Source of the DNA: Laterigemmans sp052161645
GTDB lineage: Bacteria > Planctomycetota > Planctomycetia > Pirellulales > Pirellulaceae
Assembly (NCBI GenBank): GCA_052161645.1
Contig: CP197414.1
DNA: 64,000 bases
Reading direction: 5' to 3' (one strand)
Below the pieces are notes generated by a model. The model was not told the DNA's origin. It saw only the letters and a program-made list of their open reading frames with translations, and searched no databases. Below are positions 1 to 7,018 of this stretch, piece by piece. The stretch's first letter is position 1, and each line of letters begins with the position of its first letter. The position numbers were made by a program, and so were the translations under genes.

Positions 1-324
1 CATCGTCGGATGAAGTAGCAAGAAGATTAGACCCGCGACGATGCTCAGGGCAAACAGGCCGCCAACTTTCTCTTTTCTGTCCGCGCGGCTGGCAAAGAGC
101 CACCAAACGATCAACAACAAAGCAGCGGCGGCAGGTCCCAAGAGACTGGCGACTTGGACGGACTGCGGAGGCTCCGAAAACAGCAATGGCAAGCCTTTCG
201 CGATCACCATCAGCGACAACAAGCCGATTGCTGGCCAAGTCCTCAATGCCGCCCGGTTGTCGTTGCCCGGGGAAACCGGGTCATCGGCAATCTTTGAAGT
301 CAAGTCGTTGCCGTTTTCCATCAT
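1..324 (-). CDS. N-terminus of a membrane-anchored protein, probably a PQQ-type beta-propeller protein (partial)
   Basis: Reading the minus strand from an ATG ATG pair at 324 gives 108 codons without a stop, running off the left edge. The visible part has a short charged N-terminus, then a hydrophobic segment near residues 30-45 (WPAIGLLSLMVIAKGLPLLF), a second near 60-77 (LLGPAAAAALLLIVWWLF) and a third near 90-105. This layout, with LRTWPA near the start and a WWLF-S-R motif after the second helix, resembles the membrane anchor of planctomycete PQQ-binding-like beta-propeller (BamB-fold) proteins. The propeller itself would lie outside the window, so the family call is inference; that it is a multi-pass N-terminus is seen directly. 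A plus-strand frame over the same region is a shadow. Confidence 0.55.
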   Translation of the reverse strand, partial: MMENGNDLTSKIADDPVSPGNDNRAALRTWPAIGLLSLMVIAKGLPLLFSEPPQSVQVASLLGPAAAALLLIVWWLFASRADRKEKVGGLFALSIVAGLIFLLLHPTM

Positions 325-530
325 TCATTCTCGCGTTGGTCCAAGTCTGAATATCCGCTTGCAACGTGCAAGTTATCGAAAATGGCTGCTGGATGCAATA
401 CTAGTACGCTCCCATCGAAATGGAATCCAAAATCACCGGAAAGGTACATTGCAGTTTGCAAGCGAAATAACTAGACTGAGTGCCATTCAGTCGTCACAGA
501 TCCAACGAAGCAGCAAAGGAATCGCGTGGA

Positions 531-1337
531 ATGAAAAATCGCAAAGTCTGTTTGGTCGTTGGTGCTTCGTCGGGAATTGGGAAAGCTGCCGCCGAAGCAT
601 TGGCTGGGCGGGGTCACCGAGTCTATGGAACCAGCCGTGATGCTTCGCGGGTGACCATCTCCAACGTTGTCGGCTTGGAACTGGAAATCAACGACGATCA
701 TTCCATACAGGAGGCGGTTCGCAAGATTCTGGACGGCGAACAACGAATCGATGCGATGTTCTACGCTGCAGGTTTCTATACGGCCGGGGCCATCGAAGAG
801 ACGACGCCGGAACAGATACACCAGCAACTCGATGCCTATTTCATCGGCGCTCATCGTGTCACGCGAGTTTTGCTGCCACACTTCCGAGAAGCCGGTGCAG
901 GCCGGTTGCTATACATGAGTTCCAATGCTGGCGACGCGGCATTGCCCTACCATACAATTTACTCGTGCAGTAAAGCCGCTCTGCAAATTTATTGCGATGG
1001 GTTGCGTTATGAAGTTGAGCCATTGGGTATCCAGGTTTCGTACTTGCAAAATGGTGGCGTGAAGACCGGTGCCGAAGCAAGTTTCCGTCGAGCCGCCGAG
1101 CCTGTTGCCGCATACGACGGGCCGCGTGATCGGGCCATCGCCGCGTTCCATCGCATGCAGCAAAAAGGGCCGGTACCAAAAGCCATTGGAAATACCGTTG
1201 CCGACGCGATCGAAGCTCGCGCGATGAAGCCTGTCGTTCGCGCCGACGGCTTTTCAAAGCTGATTGGATTTCTAGGTGCCGTGATGCCTTCGAATATATT
1301 TCGGAGTCAACTGAAGAAATCGCTGGATATCGCGTGA
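531..1337 (+). CDS. SDR family NAD(P)-dependent oxidoreductase
   Basis: Classical short-chain dehydrogenase of 268 residues, cytosolic, substrate unknown. The cofactor-binding glycine motif GASSGIG sits within the first 20 residues, the NNAG-like element is YAAG, and the catalytic triad is visible as the Ser in YMSSNAG followed by Tyr-x-x-x-Lys in YSCSK. Length fits the classical family (about 250-280). The start at 531 is chosen because the glycine motif then lies at the usual distance from the N-terminus and an AAAGGA ribosome-binding stretch lies about 10 bases upstream; an in-frame ATG at 480 would add 17 unrelated residues. It stands alone between a divergent membrane gene and an insertion sequence, so context gives no substrate. 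Confidence 0.9.
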   Translation: MKNRKVCLVVGASSGIGKAAAEALAGRGHRVYGTSRDASRVTISNVVGLELEINDDHSIQEAVRKILDGEQRIDAMFYAAGFYTAGAIEETTPEQIHQQLDAYFIGAHRVTRVLLPHFREAGAGRLLYMSSNAGDAALPYHTIYSCSKAALQIYCDGLRYEVEPLGIQVSYLQNGGVKTGAEASFRRAAEPVAAYDGPRDRAIAAFHRMQQKGPVPKAIGNTVADAIEARAMKPVVRADGFSKLIGFLGAVMPSNIFRSQLKKSLDIA

Positions 1338-1380
1338 GCCAAATCTATTCTTTCCGATTCAGCGGGCCGCAGTCAGGGAC

Positions 1381-1404
1381 GAGTTTTCCATGCCCCGAAA
1401 ACTC
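1381..1404 (+). terminator. Hairpin downstream of the SDR gene
   Basis: Perfect 8-bp inverted repeat GAGTTTTC / GAAAACTC with an 8-base loop, 43 bases after the SDR stop codon. There is no clean T-run after the stem, so a termination role is inference. Confidence 0.35.
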
Positions 1405-1494
1405 ACTCGGCTGCGGCTCGCGTTTTGAGCCCTCTTCATTCTGATGACCGAACGTTCTTTATATCCTGTTGACTTGAGTAGTGTTCTGCGGAGC

Positions 1495-2724
1495 TGTAGT
1501 AGCCAGAACTTGATCTGACATGTTTTACCCAGATTACGCACTGGGCTGTAAGAGCTGGTCGAGCATTTTCTGTTCGGCCAGTTTCTTCGAGTCATCGAAA
1601 GTTTGTCTCGGAGTCTTCCCGAAACAGAATCTTCCGCTATGTGGTCGTTCTTCGTTGTAACTCCGCATCCATTCATCGACATCCGCTTGGAGCTGCTCGA
1701 TGGATTCATAGAGCGTTTTGCGAAACGCGATCTGGTAGAACTCCTGAAGCATCGTCTTGTGAAACCGTTCGCAGATACCGTTGGTTTGAGGGCTTCTAGC
1801 TTTGGTTTTGGTGTGATCGATGTTCTCGAGAGCCATGTAGAGTTGATACTCATGATGCTCTCGATTGCCACAGTATTCAGTGCCTCGATCGGTGAGCATG
1901 CGTAGCAACGAAACCCCTTCTCCTTCGAAGAACGGAACCACTTGGTCATTAAGCATATCGGCAGCTACCAACGCATTCTTGCGATCATATAGCTTCGCAA
2001 ATGCGACTCGAGAATACGTATCGATAACAGTCTGCTGATAGATCCTTCCCACGCCTTTAATGGTGCCGACATAGAAAGTATCTTGCGCCACCAAATACCC
2101 GGGATGCTCTGTTTCAATTTGACCATGAGCTTCCTTTTCGAGCTTAGCTTTCTCAAGAGCAACCCCTTGTTCCTCCGTGAGCACGCCGCCATCTTGCGCG
2201 ACTTTCGCTTCAAGCGCTTTGAGTCGCTTCTTGAAGGTCTCAAGACCGTTTCGCAACCAGATGCTTCGTACGCCACCAGGTGACACCAAATGCCCGTGCT
2301 TTTTTAGCTCGTTGCTTACCCGAACCTGACCATGGGCGGGCTTCTCAAAAGCCATTTTGAGAACCGCTTCTTCAACGGCTGGATCGACGCGGTTCTTGAC
2401 CACAGGCTTCTTCTTGGAAATCTCTTTGAGAGCCTCCTCGCCCCCTGTTTGATATAGATCCTTGAAGCGATAAAAACTGTCCCTGGAGTAACCAAAGACC
2501 TTGCAGGCCTCCGACACATTCCCTAACCTTTCGGCCAGCTTAAGCATCCCGATCTTATTCTGAATGATCTTCCGTTCGTTCGTCATTTCGACACTCCCGT
2601 CCTGCGAGGTTGACCGCCGGTTGCTAGCTTTACTCCGGTCGCTGCGCTCCCTTCGTGCAGCTAGCAACCGGCAATGCCTTCCTCTATCCAATGGTGAGTG
2701 TCAGATCAAGTCTAATTTTCTACA
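1495..2724 (-). mobile_element. Complete IS481-type insertion sequence, about 1230 bp
   Basis: The element is bounded by 26-bp imperfect terminal inverted repeats at 1495-1520 and 2699-2724. Both start with TGTAG and share a perfect inner block ACTTGATCTGACA; the middle bases differ. A TGT tip is usual for the IS481 family. One intact transposase fills the element on the minus strand. I see no clear target-site duplication: the four bases outside the left end are GAGC and those outside the right end are CATG, so either the duplication has decayed or the element arose by recombination. Confidence 0.8.
1534..2586 (-). CDS. IS481 family transposase
   Basis: DDE transposase of 350 residues that would cut and join the surrounding insertion sequence. 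An N-terminal helix-turn-helix region (GNVSEACKVFGYSRDSFYRF) precedes an integrase (rve) core. The three acidic residues are visible: Asp in VAQDTFYVG, Asp in MLTDRGTEYCG and Glu in NGICERFHKTM, the last in the usual spacing. The C-terminal YNEERPHSGR segment is typical of the family. The start at 2586 is preferred over the longer frame because the helix-turn-helix begins right after it and a GGGAG site lies just upstream. No frameshift or stop is seen, so the gene is probably functional. Confidence 0.9.
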   Translation of the reverse strand: MTNERKIIQNKIGMLKLAERLGNVSEACKVFGYSRDSFYRFKDLYQTGGEEALKEISKKKPVVKNRVDPAVEEAVLKMAFEKPAHGQVRVSNELKKHGHLVSPGGVRSIWLRNGLETFKKRLKALEAKVAQDGGVLTEEQGVALEKAKLEKEAHGQIETEHPGYLVAQDTFYVGTIKGVGRIYQQTVIDTYSRVAFAKLYDRKNALVAADMLNDQVVPFFEGEGVSLLRMLTDRGTEYCGNREHHEYQLYMALENIDHTKTKARSPQTNGICERFHKTMLQEFYQIAFRKTLYESIEQLQADVDEWMRSYNEERPHSGRFCFGKTPRQTFDDSKKLAEQKMLDQLLQPSA

Positions 2725-2872
2725 CATGAGAATTCCATCGAGTTTAGTGCTGTTGGCACGGTCAAGCACATGGGTCAAAGCCGCCAGGTTTTACTTGAAT
2801 GGCGCCCACCCCAAACCCGGGACTTACATGAATTCTTACTGTCGCTAGGCCCATCATCGTGAGATTTCTAAC

Positions 2873-3784
2873 GTGACGCTGAATCCCCTTTACATCCCCG
2901 TTTGCGCGGGCTTGATCGCCACCTATGTGGTTGCAGTAATTTTAGTAGCGCGTGTAAGTTCCGCATCGATGCGACGACGATCGACACTCTCGAAAAACGA
3001 ACGCCCTATCGTGCTGGCCACTTTGGTTGATGTTTCATGCCAGCGGGCAGCTGAGGATCGAGAGTTCTTACGCGACTTTCTCGATGGATACCTCGGCAAC
3101 GCTTTGGCGGCTAAACGTCAGGCGTGGGATAGAGCCATTGACGACGCAAATTCCACACGTGAAATGTTTACTGATTCTTGTGAACAAATGAGCGACGAGC
3201 AATTGTTGGCGTCTCTGGTGCGAAGCGAGAAGTACATCCCCAGCCACGACACTATCGGATTTGACCCGCGCGCTCGCCTTTTTCGGATAAGTGAATCGAA
3301 TAGACTATTTTCTGACGGACAGACTCGCGTTACATTGCTCGGGTTTGGGGTTATCATTCTCATGCTTCTTATTCCACCTTGGATTCGTCAAGAAGACAAC
3401 GTGACATGGACGCTTTGGTCAGTGGACTCACGTGATGTAACCTCGGAGAAATTCTTGGGTTACCGTTTTGTTTTGTCACCGCGTTTGCCGCCAAACGAGA
3501 TTGAACGGATCAGTAACGGTAACTTGGGACAGACTCGACAAAAACGAAAACGTAACGTTGTAGCTCTGCGATTTCTTTTGCCGCAGGTATTCGTCGCGAT
3601 CGGGAGTGCAGCGATCGCAGTTCGTCAGTTTGCGAGTTCAACGCAGTTCGAGGCTGATAGCGTTTTACATCACGACCCACCTGCGGAGGACGACACATCT
3701 TCTCCATCTGAATGTTTAGTGTGCGGAGAAATCATACCTTTCGACGCTGACTGCTGCCAAAAAAGCGGTTGGTCGTATCGATAG
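2873..3784 (+). CDS. Hypothetical membrane protein with a degenerate C-terminal zinc ribbon
   Basis: 303 residues from a GTG start; not recognised. A hydrophobic helix lies at about residues 7-28, a second at about 153-171 (VTLLGFGVIILMLLIPPWI) and a possible third near 235-250. The C-terminus CLVCGEIIP...CQKSGWSYR resembles the small zinc ribbon common in planctomycete proteins (CxxCG...CPKCGW), but the fourth ligand position is Ser instead of Cys, so metal binding may be lost. No good ribosome-binding site precedes the GTG. It is stranded between two insertion sequences, and its stop codon ends one base before the IS256-type element. The end may have been altered by that insertion. It may be expressed or may be decaying. 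Confidence 0.55.
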   Translation: MTLNPLYIPVCAGLIATYVVAVILVARVSSASMRRRSTLSKNERPIVLATLVDVSCQRAAEDREFLRDFLDGYLGNALAAKRQAWDRAIDDANSTREMFTDSCEQMSDEQLLASLVRSEKYIPSHDTIGFDPRARLFRISESNRLFSDGQTRVTLLGFGVIILMLLIPPWIRQEDNVTWTLWSVDSRDVTSEKFLGYRFVLSPRLPPNEIERISNGNLGQTRQKRKRNVVALRFLLPQVFVAIGSAAIAVRQFASSTQFEADSVLHHDPPAEDDTSSPSECLVCGEIIPFDADCCQKSGWSYR

Positions 3785-3785
3785 A

Positions 3786-4937
3786 GATATTGTCAATTGT
3801 TGTGTTTTGAGAATTTGAATCAGGCAGCGATTTCCTCCTGGATGATTCCGTCTTTGAAGGAACGTCCTTCGATGACGAGGATGATCTTTTCGTGGCAGTT
3901 GAGTCGTCTCCATTTCCGTGAAGCCGACTGAGCGAGTTTGAACATCATCGCCAGGCTTGCTCGCCTGGTACCGCTGCCTTTGGTCTTTCGGTGACGAAGC
4001 CGAATGGTTGCGAACGTCGATTCGATGGGGTTGGTTGTCCGCAGGTGACTCCAGTGTTCGGCCGGAAAGTCGTAGAACGTCAACAGCACGTCGCGGTCCC
4101 TCTTGAGGCACTCGCATGCCGGAGCGTACTTCGCACCGTACTTTTCCATGAAATTGTCAAACGCTTTTTTCGCATCATCCTTTGTTTCAGCCTGCCAGAT
4201 TTCGTGAAGGTCGGCTTTCGCTTTGGGCTGAACGCTTTTGGGCATCTTGTTCAGTACGTTGGCAGTCTTGTGAACCCAGCAGCCTTGCTCACAAGTCTCG
4301 GGGAACACTTTGCGGATCGCCGCCCAGAAGCCCAGAGCACCGTCGCCAACGGCAACCTTCGGTGACAGCTGCAAGCCGCGTTGCTTTAGGTCGACCAGCA
4401 ACTCGCTCCAGCTCTGCTCGCTTTCGCGATAGCCGTCGAGTACCGCGATCAACTCTTTCTGGCCATCGGGCGTTGCCCCCATCAGCACTAGCAAACACTG
4501 CTTTTTGTTGGCATCGTCCTCCAGGATCGGGATCGTTGTCGCGAACTCGCCCCTGCGTGACGGGGATGGCCCCGGCACCGGTGAGGATTTCTCGTTGGGG
4601 GAGGCTTCCATTCTTGACGACGAAGCGTCTGCCCTGCGCGTCGGTACGATCGGCGTGCATGGTGATGAATGCCTCGACTTCGGCATCAATCGCGGTCTGC
4701 AGCATACGTCGGGCACCTTCTTTGACGATCTCATCCAGGGGGCTGCGCTGGTCGAACTGGGCCCGAAAGGAAATCACTTCGGGATCGACGGGTTGGTCCA
4801 CTGGCACGTCGGCTCGGTCTGTTTTACTCTTAGTCAAGGCGTATTCCTTTGCCCACTTCGGGCCGTTGGAGGGTTCAAGTTCCAACAGGATGCGCCACCT
4901 TTTTCAGTCTTTCAATAACACAACTTTCGACAATACC
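3786..4937 (-). mobile_element. IS256-type insertion sequence with internal deletion, about 1150 bp
   Basis: Terminal inverted repeats of about 22 bp are readable at both ends: inward from 3786 GATATTGTC..TTGTGTT, and inward from 4937 GGTATTGTC..TTGTGTT, differing at only a few positions. The single transposase gene inside is broken by an internal deletion (see the pseudogene entry). No exact target-site duplication is visible. The element could still be moved by a full-length relative elsewhere in the genome because both ends look intact. Confidence 0.75.
3820..4885 (-). pseudogene. IS256 family transposase, internally deleted and frameshifted
   Basis: The N-terminal part (from 4885, about 116 codons, containing the conserved RAQFDQRSPLDEIVKEGARR and REILTGAGAIPVTQGRVRD segments) is in a different frame from the C-terminal part (to 3820, from LEDDANKKQCLLVLMGATPDG onward). 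The join lies near 4530-4545. Compared with my memory of full-length relatives, roughly 100 residues are missing between RVRD and LEDDANKK, including the WADG segment that carries the first catalytic Asp. The second Asp (AVGDGALGFW) and the Glu (TNPIESTFAT) remain. The protein should be inactive. The amount deleted is inference; the frame change and missing motif are seen directly. Confidence 0.85.
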
Positions 4938-5047
4938 TTCGAATAAGGATAACCAGGCATAAGAAGGTAACCCTGGCGGTTTGGTTTTCAATGCCCCCGC
5001 TGATTTCCCCGCAACTGATGCACAACCTCTAAATCGGAACACCCAAG

Positions 5048-5425
5048 ATGAGTCGCGGCAGTGGGCAAGATGAACGTATTGCCAATATGACTTTCGCTTC
5101 GATTTACCCGCTTTACATAGCTAAAGTCGAAAAAAAGGGCAGAACGAAAGCTGAGTTGCACCAAGTCATCGAATGGCTGACTGGCTTCAACGAATCCGCA
5201 TTAATGAAACAAGTAAACGACAAAGTGACTTTTGAATCCTTCTTCCAACATGCCCAGCTCAACCCCAATGCCGACCTCATCAAGGGGGTTATTTGTGGGT
5301 ATCGCGTCGAGGAAATTGAGAATCCGCTGACTCGGCAGGTTCGCTATTTGGACAAATTGGTCGACGAGTTGGCAAAAGGACGCAAAATGCACAAAATCCT
5401 ACGGGAAGATCCCACGATCGATTAG
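5048..5425 (+). CDS. DUF2200 domain-containing protein
   Basis: Small cytosolic protein of 125 residues that matches the DUF2200 pattern along its whole length: an RIANMTFASIYPLYIAK opening, KKGRTKAEL, IEWLTGF, an LNPN element, then GVICGYRVEEIENPL and RYLDKLVDELAKGR near the end. The family has no established biochemical role known to me. The ATG at 5048 keeps the whole conserved start; an internal ATG at 5087 would cut into it. The ribosome-binding site is weak. It lies just outside the insertion-sequence patch and converges with the DUF1501 gene. Confidence 0.85.
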   Translation: MSRGSGQDERIANMTFASIYPLYIAKVEKKGRTKAELHQVIEWLTGFNESALMKQVNDKVTFESFFQHAQLNPNADLIKGVICGYRVEEIENPLTRQVRYLDKLVDELAKGRKMHKILREDPTID

Positions 5426-5449
5426 AGTTTGCCGTAACTGACCGAAATT

Positions 5450-5485
5450 TGTCATCTGGTGAATGAATTCCTCCAGGAGATGACA
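5450..5485. terminator. Hairpin between convergent genes
   Basis: An 8-bp inverted repeat TGTCATCT / AGATGACA (5450-5457 and 5478-5485) with a 20-base loop that can pair further internally. It lies between the convergent DUF2200 and DUF1501 genes, where a bidirectional terminator would be expected. No T-run, so the role is inferred. Confidence 0.3.
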
Positions 5486-5567
5486 GATATCTATCAAGTC
5501 GGCAAGTGCGCAGTGTGCTTTAGAATCGCCTTTTGCTCTACGAAAGTCAGAGCGAACGCTGTTTTAT

Positions 5568-7007
5568 CTAGGCGAGTATCTCTTGGATGACTCGACCAGC
5601 AACATCCGTCAATCGAAAACTGCGGCCGTTGTGGAAATAGGTTAGTCGCTCGTGATCGATGCCAAGCAAGTGCAGAATGGTGGCGTGGAGATCGTTGACG
5701 CTGACGCGATTCTCGACCGCCTCGTAGCCGATCTCATCCGTTTCGCCATAACTGGTCCCCCCTTTAATTCCCGCGCCAGCCATCCACTGCAGGAAGCCTT
5801 TCGGATTGTGGTCGCGTCCTTTGCCATTCTGGGAAATTGGCATCCGTCCAAACTCACCGCCCCAGATCACGAGCGTGGAGTCGAGTAAACCGCGAGCCTC
5901 CAAATCGGAGAGCAGGCCCGCCACAGGGACATCGGTGGCGGCGCAATGTTGTGTATGATTCTTCTCCAGATTGTTATGGGCATCCCACTCCCCATCGCTG
6001 TAGACCTGCACAAACCGGACGCCACTTTCGACCAGTCTCCTAGCCATTAAACACTTGGAGCCAAACGACTTGGAAGCGGGGTTATCGATCCCGTACAGTT
6101 TGTGCATATCTTGGGTTTCGCGGGAAAGGTCCACCACTTCGGTTGCCTCTTTTTGCATGCGAAAGGCTAGCTCAAATGATTGCATGCGATTGGCGAATTC
6201 AACGTCACGCGTATGACGCCGCATGTGTTCGTCATTCAACTGGGCCATCAGGTCGAGTTGGGCTCGCTGGTCCTGCTTGGTAACTTTGGGTTGCCGGTTG
6301 AGGTTTAATACCGGGGTGCCCTGAGAGCGGAATAACGTTCCTTGGAAAGTCGAGGGGAGGAAACCAGCACCCCAGTTATGCGGCCCACCTTTCGCGCCCT
6401 GGGTATTGCCCATCACAACATAGCCAGGCAGGTCCTGATTTTCGCTACCCAAGCCGTAGGTGACCCATGCTCCCGCCGTTGGAAAACCTGGCCGCGGAAG
6501 TCCACTGTTAATTTGGTAAATAGCCGGTACGTGGTCGTTTGATTCGCTGTAGCATGATTTGATGAATGCCAGTTTGTCGACATGCTTGGCGACGTTCGTA
6601 TACTTGTCGCACACCCACTGACCGCATTCACCATATTGTCGAAACGAAAACGGCGACTTCATTAGCGGGCCGGGGTTACCAAAAAAAGCTTGGATGTCCG
6701 TCGTATCACCGTCTCGTTTGTCGAGCTCTGGTTTGCGATCGAACATGTCGACTGCGCTGGGGGCCCCTTCCATAAATAGCCAAATAACCGACTTGGCTTT
6801 GGCTGGAAAATGGCTCGGTCGCGGCAGCAGTGAAGTGACCGGAGCAGATGATCCTTCGACCGGTGGCGCAGCGAGCAGATTCTCCTCTGCCAAGAGGTTC
6901 GCCAAACCGATCATTCCAGCACCACCACCGGCTCGGCAAAGCCACTCGCGACGACTGAGTAAATCAGCGACACGGCCACAGGGAAAAAGCTGTGAGTTCT
7001 TGGTCAT
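5568..7007 (-). CDS. DUF1501 domain-containing protein
   Basis: 479 residues of the alkaline-phosphatase/sulfatase-like DUF1501 family that is greatly expanded in planctomycetes. A twin-arginine-like start is visible (SRREWLCRAGGGAGMIGLANLL, residues about 18-39), suggesting Tat export. Typical family stretches follow: SVIWLFMEGAPSAVDMFDRKPEL, GLGSENQDLPGYVV, FGSKCLMARRLVESGVRFVQVY, WDAHNNLEKNH and IWGGEFGRMP. The gene starts 11 bases after the end of the cytochrome/DUF1549 gene, the standard partner, so the two are almost certainly one operon. Their joint role is thought to be in envelope or polymer metabolism, but this is not established. Confidence 0.93.
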   Translation of the reverse strand: MTKNSQLFPCGRVADLLSRREWLCRAGGGAGMIGLANLLAEENLLAAPPVEGSSAPVTSLLPRPSHFPAKAKSVIWLFMEGAPSAVDMFDRKPELDKRDGDTTDIQAFFGNPGPLMKSPFSFRQYGECGQWVCDKYTNVAKHVDKLAFIKSCYSESNDHVPAIYQINSGLPRPGFPTAGAWVTYGLGSENQDLPGYVVMGNTQGAKGGPHNWGAGFLPSTFQGTLFRSQGTPVLNLNRQPKVTKQDQRAQLDLMAQLNDEHMRRHTRDVEFANRMQSFELAFRMQKEATEVVDLSRETQDMHKLYGIDNPASKSFGSKCLMARRLVESGVRFVQVYSDGEWDAHNNLEKNHTQHCAATDVPVAGLLSDLEARGLLDSTLVIWGGEFGRMPISQNGKGRDHNPKGFLQWMAGAGIKGGTSYGETDEIGYEAVENRVSVNDLHATILHLLGIDHERLTYFHNGRSFRLTDVAGRVIQEILA

Positions 7008-7018
7008 ATCAGCGGCAC

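Noticed and set aside
1359..1949. 196-codon minus-strand frame overlapping the IS481-type element
   Set aside because: Shadow frame of the transposase; it crosses the element's left end.
3776..4945. Target-site duplication around the IS256-type element
   Set aside because: Flanks are similar in composition (TCGATAGA and TTCGAATA) but not identical, so no duplication is claimed.
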